Part shown: positions 1 through 7,600 of the stretch, piece after piece
Layout of the letters: the number at the start of each line of letters is the position of its first letter
Numbering within the stretch: the first letter of the stretch is position 1
Assembly (NCBI GenBank): GCA_902476475.1
Contig: CABSDO010000007.1
Coordinates: 1-35,552, forward strand
Reading direction: 5' to 3'
Source: an uncultured Collinsella sp.
GTDB taxonomy: Bacteria; Actinomycetota; Coriobacteriia; Coriobacteriales; Coriobacteriaceae
Length of the DNA stretch: 35,552 nt
The notes under the pieces: model-generated
The model's input: only the letters and a program-made list of their open reading frames with translations
Told to the model about the DNA's origin: nothing
Database searches by the model: none
Translations under genes and position numbers: made by a program

Positions 1-39
1 CATTCTTAACTCCTGCCCGCCATTAGCGAGCTGCCGCGT

Positions 40-1119
40 TTGCACGGCGGTGCCGAGGTGCTCGACCGCGTGGACGCGCTGCTGGAGGCCGCCGGTATCG
101 TCGCGCCGCTGACGCGCGAGCTGCGTGCCCTGGTTGAGGGCCTGGCACCCGAGGACGCCCAGGTGCTGTCGTTCGACTTCTCTATCATGAACTCTTTCGA
201 TTACTACACGGGCCTGGTCTTTAAGGCTTATGCCGGCGGACTGCCCGATCCGGTCGGTTCGGGCGGACGCTATGACTCCATCTTTACCGGCGCATTTGGC
301 GACGGTATCGAGGTGCCGGCGGCGGGCTTCGCCTTTTCGCTCGAGCGCCTGGAGGCCGCGCGCACCTCGGCCGAGGATGCCGCTTCCGACGGCGATCACG
401 CCGCGGGCCGTGGCGCTGAGGGCCCGCTGCGCATCGCCGTGCCCAAGGGCTCGCTTAAGGCTGACACGCTCGACGTGCTCGAGGCCGCGGGCCTGGACGT
501 CTCTGAGCTGCGCGACCCCGGCCGTCACCTGATCGTGCGCGGTCACGACACACGTGCCGGCGAGGGCACGGTCGGAGATATCGAGTTTGTCATCGTGCGT
601 CCCAGCGACGCACCCGCCTTTGTGGGCTGCGGCGGTGCCGATTGCGGTATCTGCGGTTGGGACTCGCTCATCGAGGCCGACCTCAACCTGCTGCAGCTGG
701 TCGACCTGGGCTACGGCCTGTGCACGTTTATCGAGGCAGAGCCCGCGTGGCGCGCTGGCCAGGCCGAGCGCAACTACGCCCGCCGCGGGTCGCTTCGTGT
801 GGCCACCAAGTACCCGCGCATCGCGAGCGCCTGGTATGCCGAGCGCGGCGTGAATGCCGATATCGTTTCGCTGCACGGCAATATCGAGCTGGGACCCATC
901 GTCGGCATGACCGACCGCATCGTGGACATTACCGCCACGGGCGCCACCCTGCGCGACAACGACCTGGTCATCACCGGCCGCATCATGGACTGCACGGCCC
1001 GCTTCTTCGTCAACCCAGGTGCCGCGCGCCTGGATCCGCGCGTACGCAACTTGGCCGATCGCTTGGCAGCTGCTGTTAAGGACAAGCATTTTGAGCCCGT
1101 CGCGGGCTCGGCACAATAG
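40..1119 (+). CDS. hisG: HisZ (C-terminal part) fused to HisG, ATP phosphoribosyltransferase, 5' partial
   Basis: Catalyses the first step of histidine synthesis, PRPP + ATP to phosphoribosyl-ATP. Residues 1 to about 110 match the end of the HisZ regulatory subunit, a HisRS-like fold: YYTG near residue 55, a GGRYD motif, and GFAFSLERL, equivalent to class II synthetase motif 3. From about residue 130 (LRIAVPKGSL) the protein is a short-form HisG with RVATKYP, a GxxDCGICG-like segment and the PRPP-binding loop DITATGATL. Short-form HisG needs HisZ, so a one-chain fusion makes sense. The true N-terminus is missing. Homology in this frame extends upstream to about base 10, but a TAA at 7-9 closes the frame. 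The TTG start given is therefore only nominal. The gene is either cut by the window edge or disrupted. First gene of the his operon seen here. Confidence 0.85.
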   Translation: MHGGAEVLDRVDALLEAAGIVAPLTRELRALVEGLAPEDAQVLSFDFSIMNSFDYYTGLVFKAYAGGLPDPVGSGGRYDSIFTGAFGDGIEVPAAGFAFSLERLEAARTSAEDAASDGDHAAGRGAEGPLRIAVPKGSLKADTLDVLEAAGLDVSELRDPGRHLIVRGHDTRAGEGTVGDIEFVIVRPSDAPAFVGCGGADCGICGWDSLIEADLNLLQLVDLGYGLCTFIEAEPAWRAGQAERNYARRGSLRVATKYPRIASAWYAERGVNADIVSLHGNIELGPIVGMTDRIVDITATGATLRDNDLVITGRIMDCTARFFVNPGAARLDPRVRNLADRLAAAVKDKHFEPVAGSAQ

Positions 1120-1224
1120 CGCGAGCACGCACGGGCGCCCCCATATCCGGGCTGCGGGTCGATTGGCGCCGCCGCCCGGCCTCTCGTTTTTCAAACGCAA
1201 CCTCGACCGATAGGGGATACCGAT

Positions 1225-2661
1225 ATGAAGACCATCAAGCTTGCTCCCGGTGAGCGTCTCGTTACCAACCAGCTCAACCGCAAGGGCGTGCTGCCGCAAA
1301 ACATCGTCGACGCCGCCCGTGATATCGTGGTCAACGTGCGCGCCAACGGCGATGCCGCGGTGCGCGATTACTGCCAGCGTTTTGACGGCGTTGAGCTGCA
1401 GAGCTTCCGCTTGCCGCAAGAGCAGATCGATGCCGCGCTCGAAGGTCTTGATCCGGCCTTTGCCGCCGCGCTCGAGAAGGCCGCGCGCCAGATTCGCGAG
1501 TTCCACCAGCGCGAGGTCGAGCAGAGCTGGTTTACCACGCGTGCGGACGGCACGATGCTCGGCGTTAAGGTGACCCCGCTCGCGGCGGCCGGCATCTATG
1601 TACCGGGCGGCCGCGCGCAATATCCCTCCACCGTGCTCATGAACGCCATTCCCGCCAAGGTTGCCGGCGTCAAGCGCGTGGTTATGGTGACGCCGCCGCA
1701 AAAGGACGGCCTGATCAGCCCCTACACGCTCGCCGCGGCAAAGCTCGGCGGCGTGGACGAAATCTATATGGTGGGCGGCGCTCAGGCCGTGGCCGCGCTG
1801 GCGTACGGTACCGAGACCATTCCGCGTGTCGACAAGATCACCGGTCCGGGTAACGCTTTTGTTGCCGCTGCCAAGCAGATTGTCTCGGGCGACGTGGGAA
1901 TCGACATGGTCGCCGGCCCGTCCGAGGTCTGCGTGCTGGCCGATGCCACGGCCAAGCCCATGGTGGTCGCGGCAGACCTGATGGCCCAGGCCGAGCACGA
2001 TCCGCTGGCAGCCTGCTATCTGGTGACTTGCGACGAGCAGTTTGCGCGCGAGGTCGAGGCCGGCATCGACATCCTGGTGGCGCAGTCGCCGCGTGCCGAG
2101 ATTACGCGCGCTTCGCTCGACAACGAAGGCACCATCGTGGTGGCCGCCGATATGGCTGGCGCCGTCGAGGCCGTGAACACCGTGGCGCCCGAGCACCTTG
2201 AGCTGCACTGCAAGGACGCGATGGGCCTGCTTGGCGGCATTCGCAACGCCGGCGCCATCTTTGTGGGCGCTTGGAGCTCCGAGCCGCTTGGCGATTATGT
2301 TGCCGGCCCCAACCACACGCTGCCGACCGGCGGCACGGCCATGTTCTCCAACCCGCTTTCGGTCGAAGAGTTCGTTAAGCGCTCGAGTGTCATTTGCTAT
2401 ACGCCCGAAGGCCTGCTCTCCGATGCTCCCGCTACGCAGCGCCTGGCCGAGGCCGAGGGCCTGTGGGCGCACGCGCTTTCCGCCGCTCTGCGTCGCCGTG
2501 TGCTGGAGCAGGGCGAGGATGCCGTGAGTGCCGAGTCTCTGGCCGCGACCGACCTGACCAAGGTCGCCTGGCCGGGCGATACGACCGTGACGGTTGCCGA
2601 GGGCGTGGACCTGGCGGCTGCAGGCGCGGATGGCGCTGGCGCGACCGGCGAGGAGGCCTAA
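1225..2661 (+). CDS. hisD: Histidinol dehydrogenase
   Basis: NAD-dependent, zinc-requiring enzyme for the last two oxidations, L-histidinol to L-histidine. Visible family signatures are the ITGPGNAFVAAAK segment near residue 205, AGPSEVCVLAD, the AQAEHDP metal-binding region near residue 258, PEHLEL with the catalytic Glu-His pair, and LGDYVAGPNHTLPTGG. The ATG follows a GATAGGGGAT ribosome-binding region. At 478 residues it is about 40-50 longer than usual. The extra length is an Ala/Gly/Glu-rich tail after the normal end (ALSAALRRRV), so it is probably a disordered extension. It lies 105 bp after hisG and its stop is followed at once by hisC. Confidence 0.97.
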   Translation: MKTIKLAPGERLVTNQLNRKGVLPQNIVDAARDIVVNVRANGDAAVRDYCQRFDGVELQSFRLPQEQIDAALEGLDPAFAAALEKAARQIREFHQREVEQSWFTTRADGTMLGVKVTPLAAAGIYVPGGRAQYPSTVLMNAIPAKVAGVKRVVMVTPPQKDGLISPYTLAAAKLGGVDEIYMVGGAQAVAALAYGTETIPRVDKITGPGNAFVAAAKQIVSGDVGIDMVAGPSEVCVLADATAKPMVVAADLMAQAEHDPLAACYLVTCDEQFAREVEAGIDILVAQSPRAEITRASLDNEGTIVVAADMAGAVEAVNTVAPEHLELHCKDAMGLLGGIRNAGAIFVGAWSSEPLGDYVAGPNHTLPTGGTAMFSNPLSVEEFVKRSSVICYTPEGLLSDAPATQRLAEAEGLWAHALSAALRRRVLEQGEDAVSAESLAATDLTKVAWPGDTTVTVAEGVDLAAAGADGAGATGEEA

Positions 2662-2662
2662 C

Positions 2663-3778
2663 ATGGCCGAACTCACGCCGCGCATGAAGGAGCTCGTCCA
2701 GCCCTACTTGGCCGGTATCGAGCCCTACGATCCCAACTTTACGCCCACGCGCATCAATCTTTCGGCCAACGAGAACACCTATCCCGTACCTGCTGGCGTG
2801 CGCGAGGCGGTTGATGCGGCCTTGGCTGCCACGCCGCTCAACCGCTATCCCGATCCCATGTCCAACGACCTGCGCGATGAGCTCGCTGCCTGGCATGGCG
2901 TGGCGCGTGAGAATATTTGCGCGGGAAACGGCGGCGATGAGCTGCTCTATAACTACCTGCTGGCGTTTGGCGGCGCGGGGCGGACCCTGCTCAACTGCCC
3001 GCCGTGCTTTAGCGAGTACGCGTTCTTTGCGTCGCTGTGCCAGACCGAGGTGCGCGACGTGTGGCGCGACCCGGTGACCTTTGAGCTCGACCATGCGGCG
3101 GTGCTTGCGGCGGCTCCCGAGTGCGATCTGGCGATCGTGACCTCGCCCAACAATCCCTCGGGTGACGTGGCGCCGCTCGACTTTGTCGCGGCCCTGTGTG
3201 ATGCGTGCCCCGGCATGGTCATGGTCGACGAGGCATACGTTGAGTTTGCGGACGATTCGTTTGGCGCGGCTACCACGGCGCAGGGGCTTATCGCCGAGCA
3301 TCCCAACCTGGTGATTCTGCATACGCTGTCCAAGGCGTTCGGCGCCGCCGGCACGCGTCTGGGCTATGTGATCGCGGCGCCCGAGGTCATCGACGTGTTC
3401 GCGGCGATTCGCCAGATCTATTCGGTCAACGTGCTGAGCCAGGCCGCCGCGCTTGCCTGCGTGCGTGCCCGCGATGCGTACGCGCCCGTGGTGGCACAGG
3501 TTGCATCCGAGCGCGAGCGCGAGCTGTGCGCCCTACGCGCAATGGCTGCCGAGGGTCTGCCCGTGGAGGCGTGGCCGAGCGCGGCGAACTTTGTGCTCGT
3601 GCGCACGCCGCATGCCACGCACATGCGCGAGCGTCTGCGCGACGAGTATTCGATTTTGGTGCGCGACTTTAGCTATGCGCCGGGGCTCGCGGACTGCCTA
3701 CGTATTACCGTGGGTACCCCGCAGGAAAACGACGAGGTGCTGGCCGCGTTTGCCACGCTGGTGAAGGAGGAGATGTAG
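2663..3778 (+). CDS. hisC: Histidinol-phosphate aminotransferase
   Basis: PLP-dependent fold-type I transaminase that makes L-histidinol phosphate from imidazole-acetol phosphate and glutamate. Family motifs are NLSANENTYP near the N-terminus, NRYPDP, SPNNPSG, DEAYVEF and the PLP-lysine motif SKAFGAAGTRLGY with Lys224. The start is the ATG at 2663, one base after the hisD stop and preceded by AGGAGG at 2651-2656 inside the hisD end. A longer in-frame reading upstream lacks a ribosome-binding site and overlaps hisD. Predicted length is 371 residues, normal for HisC. Expected to be translationally coupled to hisD and hisB. Confidence 0.96.
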   Translation: MAELTPRMKELVQPYLAGIEPYDPNFTPTRINLSANENTYPVPAGVREAVDAALAATPLNRYPDPMSNDLRDELAAWHGVARENICAGNGGDELLYNYLLAFGGAGRTLLNCPPCFSEYAFFASLCQTEVRDVWRDPVTFELDHAAVLAAAPECDLAIVTSPNNPSGDVAPLDFVAALCDACPGMVMVDEAYVEFADDSFGAATTAQGLIAEHPNLVILHTLSKAFGAAGTRLGYVIAAPEVIDVFAAIRQIYSVNVLSQAAALACVRARDAYAPVVAQVASERERELCALRAMAAEGLPVEAWPSAANFVLVRTPHATHMRERLRDEYSILVRDFSYAPGLADCLRITVGTPQENDEVLAAFATLVKEEM

Positions 3779-4366
3779 ATGGACCGCTATGCCGAGGTAA
3801 CCCGCAAGACGGGCGAGACCGACATTGTCGTAAAGCTCAACTTGGACGGAAGCGGCGTGTGCGATATCTCGACCGGCGTGCCGTTTTTCGACCACATGCT
3901 CAACGCTTTTGGCCGCCATGGTCTGTTCGATCTGACGGTGCACGCGGTGGGCGACGTCGAGGTCGATGCGCACCACACCGTCGAGGACGCGGGTATTGTG
4001 CTGGGCGAGGCGTTTTGCCAGGCGCTGGGCGACAAGGCGGGCATTACGCGCTTTGCCGACGCGGCGATCGCCATGGACGAGACACTTGTGATGGCTGCTG
4101 TTGATATTTCGGGCCGCGGGCAGGCCTACTGCGAGCTGCCCGTGCCGACCGGGCGCGTGGGCAGCTTCGATACCGAGCTGGCCGTCGAGTTCTTCTACGC
4201 CTTTGCGCGCGACGCCAAGCTCACGCTGCACGTGCGCGAGCTGGCGGGCGGCAACTCGCATCACATTATCGAGGCCGCCTTTAAGGCCGTGGGCCGCACG
4301 ATGCGCCACGCCTGCGAGCTCGATCCCCGCGTGCAGGGCATCCCCAGCACCAAGGGTTCACTGTAA
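3779..4366 (+). CDS. hisB: Imidazoleglycerol-phosphate dehydratase
   Basis: Dehydrates imidazole-glycerol phosphate to imidazole-acetol phosphate at a dimanganese centre. The 195-residue protein is the monofunctional type, with no phosphatase domain. This fits a separate phosphatase further along. Metal-binding histidine motifs are visible: DHMLNAFGRHG, the HHTVED segment, and HHIIEAAFKA near the C-terminus. The ATG starts directly after the hisC TAG, with AAGGAGG at 3764-3770. The stop codon lies within a 12-base sequence (4363-4374) that recurs inverted at 32437-32448. A 45-bp gap separates it from hisH. Confidence 0.97.
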   Translation: MDRYAEVTRKTGETDIVVKLNLDGSGVCDISTGVPFFDHMLNAFGRHGLFDLTVHAVGDVEVDAHHTVEDAGIVLGEAFCQALGDKAGITRFADAAIAMDETLVMAAVDISGRGQAYCELPVPTGRVGSFDTELAVEFFYAFARDAKLTLHVRELAGGNSHHIIEAAFKAVGRTMRHACELDPRVQGIPSTKGSL

Positions 4367-4411
4367 CCTGTCCCTTTTTGGCAGGTTTTGAATGGGGAAA
4401 AGGAGGGTCGC

Positions 4412-5113
4412 GTGGGCGAACCGAAGGTCGTGGTGGTCGACTACCACAAGGGCAACTTGTCGAGCGTTGCGCGTGGGCTTGCGCGCGCCGGTGCCGCCGC
4501 CTGCACGTCGGACGATCCGGAGCAGATCCGCAATGCCGACGGCCTGGTCATCCCGGGCGTGGGCGCGTTCTATGACGCGATCGCCTTTATGCGCCAGAGC
4601 GGCGAGGCGGACGCGGTGCTCGATGCCGTCGCCACCGGAACTCCGCTGCTCGGCGTCTGCCTGGGTCTTCAGCTGTTTTTTGAGCGCGGCGACGAGGGCG
4701 TGCTGGCGGACGAAGGCGCGGTTGCCGACGGCAACGCCCCCGAGCAGGCCGGTGGCCCCTGGGTCGATGGCCTGGGCATCATGCGCGGCTCGTGCACGCG
4801 CCTGGAGTCGAGCCGCCTGAAGGTGCCGCACGTGGGGTGGGACCAGGTGCACATGACGCTCGCCGGTGCGGCCGATCCGCTGCTCGCCGGTTTTGCCGAG
4901 GGCGCCAATATGTACTTCACCCACAGCTATGCGGTGGCCGACGATGCCGATGCCGCCGATGTTCTGGCACGCACGCACTACACGCGGAGCTTCCCGTGCA
5001 TCGTGCGCCACGGCAACGTGTGGGGCTGCCAGTTCCATCCCGAGAAATCCTCCGCGCTGGGTCAGCGCATCCTTAAGAACTTCGTGAGCATCGTCGAGGG
5101 GGCCGGCCGATGA
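4412..5113 (+). CDS. hisH: Imidazole glycerol phosphate synthase, glutamine amidotransferase subunit
   Basis: Class I glutaminase that releases ammonia and channels it to HisF. The nucleophile elbow GVCLGLQLFFE gives Cys83. The His-Glu of the triad is in CQFHPEKSS near the C-terminus, and PHVGWDQV and YFTHSY are typical of HisH. GTG at 4412 is chosen as start because a strong AAAAGGAGGG (4398-4407) sits just upstream. An in-frame TTG at 4388 precedes that site and would make it internal. At 233 residues it is slightly long, with a loop of about 20 residues before the WVDGLG segment. It overlaps hisA by four bases (ATGA), so coupled translation is likely. Confidence 0.96.
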   Translation: MGEPKVVVVDYHKGNLSSVARGLARAGAAACTSDDPEQIRNADGLVIPGVGAFYDAIAFMRQSGEADAVLDAVATGTPLLGVCLGLQLFFERGDEGVLADEGAVADGNAPEQAGGPWVDGLGIMRGSCTRLESSRLKVPHVGWDQVHMTLAGAADPLLAGFAEGANMYFTHSYAVADDADAADVLARTHYTRSFPCIVRHGNVWGCQFHPEKSSALGQRILKNFVSIVEGAGR

Positions 5114-5853
5114 TTCTGTTTCCCGCAATCGATTTGATCGGCGGCAAGGTCGTGCGCCTGGAGCGCGGCGACCGGAGCCGCTGCAAGGTATATTCCGACG
5201 ACCCCGTGGCCGTTGCCGGCTCCTTTGCCGAGCAGGGCGCGAGCTGGGTGCACGTCGTCGACCTGTCCGCTGCCTTTGGCGAGGACGAGGACGCGTGCGC
5301 TGCCAACTCGGCAGCGATTAAGGCCATCTGCAGCGTCGACGGTCTGTCCGTGGACGTGGGCGGCGGCGTCCGCTCGCTCGCGCGGATCGACGAGCTGGCC
5401 GTCTACGGCGCGCGTCGCATCGCACTCGGCACGGTGCTCGTGACCGAGCCGGGTTTTGCCGAGGTGGCAGCCCAAGGCTTTGGCGAGCTGTTGGTGGCAG
5501 ACATCGCCGCGCGCGACGGTCAGGTCAAGGTGAACGGCTGGCGTGACGGCGCGGGCGTGGCACTCGACGACGCCGTGGCGCAGCTCACCGAGCTGGGCTT
5601 TAAACACTTGGTCTATACCGATATCGCGCGCGATGGCATGCAGACGGGCATCGACGTGGCGGCATATCGCCATGTGGCGCAGGTCGCGGGCTTTCCCGTT
5701 GTGGCTTCGGGCGGTATCTCGACGCTCGACGACATCCGCGCGCTTGCCGCGGTGGGTGAGGGCGCGATTGAAGGTGCCATTACCGGTCGCGCGCTCTACG
5801 AGGGCAACTTTACGCTGGCCCAGGCGCTGGCCGCCGCCCGAGGGGAGGAGTAG
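5110..5853 (+). CDS. hisA: ProFAR isomerase, phosphoribosylformimino-AICAR-phosphate isomerase
   Basis: TIM-barrel isomerase that opens the ribose ring of ProFAR to give PRFAR. The N-terminal ILFPAIDLIGGKVVRL strand with its catalytic Asp is clear, followed by DVGGGVRS, the YTDIARDGMQTG segment with the second catalytic Asp, and VVASGGISTLDDI phosphate-binding loops. Length 247 residues is standard. The ATG overlaps the hisH TGA, and three bases separate its stop from the hisF start. Trp biosynthesis genes are not nearby, so a bifunctional PriA role, known in other Actinobacteria, cannot be judged from context. Confidence 0.95.
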   Translation: MILFPAIDLIGGKVVRLERGDRSRCKVYSDDPVAVAGSFAEQGASWVHVVDLSAAFGEDEDACAANSAAIKAICSVDGLSVDVGGGVRSLARIDELAVYGARRIALGTVLVTEPGFAEVAAQGFGELLVADIAARDGQVKVNGWRDGAGVALDDAVAQLTELGFKHLVYTDIARDGMQTGIDVAAYRHVAQVAGFPVVASGGISTLDDIRALAAVGEGAIEGAITGRALYEGNFTLAQALAAARGEE

Positions 5854-5856
5854 CCC

Positions 5857-6639
5857 ATGCTTACCAAACGCGTGATTCCCTGTCTGGATGTTAAGGACGG
5901 CCGCGTGGTCAAGGGCGTCAACTTTGTGAGCCTGCGCGATGCGGGCGACCCGGTGGAGCTGGCCCGCGCCTACGACCGCGAGGGTGCGGACGAGGTCGTA
6001 TTTTTGGACATTACCGCGACGAGCGACAACCGCGCGACGACCATCGAGATGGCGGCGCACGCGGCCGAGGAGCTCGCTATTCCCTATACCGTGGGCGGCG
6101 GTTTCCGCGACTTGGCGGGCATGCGGACCATGGTTGCCGCCGGCGCCGACAAGGTGTCGCTTAACTCTGCCGCCGTGCGCGATCCGTCGTTGATCAGCCA
6201 GGCCGCCGCGGCGTTTGGCAGCCAGGCCGTGGTCGTGGCGATCGATGCCAAGCGTGTGGGGCTCCCCGGCGAGCCGGGTGCCGACAGGTGGGAGGTCTTT
6301 ACCGCGGGAGGCCGCAACGCCACGGGTATCGATGCGGTGACGTGGGCCGAGGAGGCGGCTCGTCGTGGCGCCGGCGAAATCCTACTGACCAGCATGGATC
6401 GCGACGGCACCAAGGCCGGCTTCGATTTGGCGCTCACCCGTGCCGTGGCGCGCGCGGTGCCGATTCCCGTCATCGCGAGCGGCGGCGTGGGCACACTCGA
6501 GCATTTTGCAGAGGGCGTGATCGAGGGCGAGGCCGACGCCGTGCTGGCGGCCAGCGTCTTTCACTTTGGAACCTTCAGCATTCGCCAAGTGAAGGAGTAT
6601 ATGGCGTCGCAGGGCATTCCTGTGAGGTTGGACTTCTAG
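5857..6639 (+). CDS. hisF: Imidazole glycerol phosphate synthase, cyclase subunit
   Basis: Uses ammonia from HisH to cyclise PRFAR into imidazole-glycerol phosphate and AICAR. AICAR re-enters purine synthesis through PurH, which is also in this window. The N-terminus RVIPCLDVKDGRVVKGVNF holds the catalytic Asp, TSMDRDGTKAGFDL the second Asp, and VIASGGVGT a phosphate loop. It is 260 residues, with a strong GGGGAGGAG ribosome-binding site at 5842-5850 overlapping the hisA end. Only three bases separate hisA and hisF. After hisF the operon is interrupted by a palindromic element before hisI. Confidence 0.97.
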   Translation: MLTKRVIPCLDVKDGRVVKGVNFVSLRDAGDPVELARAYDREGADEVVFLDITATSDNRATTIEMAAHAAEELAIPYTVGGGFRDLAGMRTMVAAGADKVSLNSAAVRDPSLISQAAAAFGSQAVVVAIDAKRVGLPGEPGADRWEVFTAGGRNATGIDAVTWAEEAARRGAGEILLTSMDRDGTKAGFDLALTRAVARAVPIPVIASGGVGTLEHFAEGVIEGEADAVLAASVFHFGTFSIRQVKEYMASQGIPVRLDF

Positions 6640-6645
6640 TGCTGC

Positions 6646-6745
6646 GGCTTGCCCAGGCACCCGACCTTCCGGCTCCAACCCTCCTCGCGTACTTAAGTAC
6701 GCGTCGTCGGGCTTGTCGCTCGGAATCTCGGGCACCTGGACAACC
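6646..6745. repeat. Approximately 100-bp imperfect palindrome with perfect 18-bp core between hisF and hisI
   Basis: The centre at 6686-6703 is a perfect palindrome, CGCGTACTTAAGTACGCG. Outside it the two arms remain similar for about 49 bases each, for example TTGCCCAGG...CCCGA..TTCCG on the left against the complement of the right arm. The transcript could fold into one long hairpin inside the his operon. There is no U-run, so it does not look like a plain terminator. It may be a dispersed repeat (REP- or MITE-like), or an attenuating or processing hairpin that lowers hisI-hisE expression. That role is inference. Confidence 0.8.
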
Positions 6746-6787
6746 CTCGCCGACCTGTGGGGTTTCGTTTATGACTTGGGAGAAATG

Positions 6788-7117
6788 ATGACTGAGGTAG
6801 TAGAAGCGGCGGATCTTACGTACGACGCCCGTGGGTTGATTCCTTGTGTGGTTCAGCAGTATGACACCGGCGAGGTGCTTATGGTTGCCTGGATGAACGA
6901 GGAGTCGGTGGGGTTGACGCTCAAGACCGGCACCACGTGGTTTTGGAGCCGCAGTCGCCAGGAGCTCTGGAACAAGGGCGCGACGAGCGGCAATATGCAA
7001 GCGGTCAAGGAGCTCTGGGCCGACTGCGATAGCGATACGCTGCTGGTCAAGGTTGACTCGCCGGGCCCGGCTTGCCACACCGGCAACCGTACCTGCTTCT
7101 TTAAGAAACTCGCGTAG
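6788..7117 (+). CDS. hisI: Phosphoribosyl-AMP cyclohydrolase
   Basis: Zinc enzyme that opens the adenine ring of phosphoribosyl-AMP, the third step of the pathway. All hallmark segments are present: VAWMNEES, WSRSRQELWNKGATSGN, and the C-terminal DCDSDTLLVKV...GPACHTGNRTCFF with the zinc-binding cysteines. The ATG at 6788 is preferred, with GGGAG at 6778-6782. The ATG one codon earlier (6785) is too close to that site. A longer in-frame reading would run into the palindromic repeat. Predicted length is 109 residues, the monofunctional type, with HisE separate downstream. Confidence 0.96.
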   Translation: MTEVVEAADLTYDARGLIPCVVQQYDTGEVLMVAWMNEESVGLTLKTGTTWFWSRSRQELWNKGATSGNMQAVKELWADCDSDTLLVKVDSPGPACHTGNRTCFFKKLA

Positions 7118-7162
7118 GGCGGGCGCTCGATTAGACGCTCGGCCACCAGAAAGGATTGAACT

Positions 7163-7480
7163 ATGGGTGTGCGCACCGCAAACATTCAGGATGGAAATAT
7201 CGGTGAGACGCTGACAGGTCTGGCCGAGGTGATTCACGGTCGTCGTGATGCATCGCCGCAGGAGAGCTATACCGCGCGTCTGCTGACCGACGTCGAGGAT
7301 GAGCTGCTCAAGAAGCTTGCCGAGGAGTCGAGCGAGGTGATCATGGCCTGCAAGGATAACGATCACGATCACATCCGCTACGAGGCCGGCGACCTGGTCT
7401 ACCACCTGCTCGTAACCCTTGAGCGCTACGGTATCACCCTCGACGAGCTTGCCGGCGAACTCAACGCCCGCCGCCACTAG
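7163..7480 (+). CDS. hisE: Phosphoribosyl-ATP pyrophosphohydrolase
   Basis: MazG-fold, all-helical enzyme that removes pyrophosphate from phosphoribosyl-ATP, the second pathway step. The core ESYTARLL...LLKKLAEESSEVIMACK followed by YEAGDLVYHLLV gives the metal-binding acidic residues (EESSE and ExxD). Length is 105 residues. The ATG has an AAAGGATT site upstream and lies 45 bp after hisI. It is the last gene of the operon. Its TAG stop sits inside CACTAGTCGTTTGGGACAG (7475-7493), which recurs as a near-identical inverted copy at 25172-25189, so a dispersed repeat abuts or overlaps the gene end. Confidence 0.96.
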   Translation: MGVRTANIQDGNIGETLTGLAEVIHGRRDASPQESYTARLLTDVEDELLKKLAEESSEVIMACKDNDHDHIRYEAGDLVYHLLVTLERYGITLDELAGELNARRH

Positions 7481-7519
7481 TCGTTTGGGACAGTCTTTGT
7501 TGGTGTAACGGGGTCATGG

Positions 7520-7588
7520 AAGTTGCGGTGAAATAGGGACTGTTTAAGCGCTTCATCAAGCAAAACAATCCCTATTTCACCGCAACTT
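7520..7588. repeat. Intergenic palindrome, family A copy 1
   Basis: Two 26-base arms, 7520-7545 and 7563-7588, are inverted copies with a single mismatch around a 17-base spacer. The arm starts AAGTTGCGGTGAAATAGGGA. The same arm start recurs in the palindrome at 14290-14357, so this is a repeat family rather than a one-off terminator. It lies between the convergent hisE and phosphatase genes. No U-run follows on either strand. Confidence 0.9.
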
Positions 7589-7600
7589 ATGAAGGGATGG

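Noticed and set aside
2432..3322. 296-codon open frame on the minus strand
   Set aside because: Antisense to hisD and hisC, rich in Arg, His and Gly as expected for a shadow frame.
7520..7588. Simple Rho-independent terminator for the his operon
   Set aside because: The stem is very long with no T-run on either side, and its arm sequence recurs at another locus, so a repeat element is the better description.
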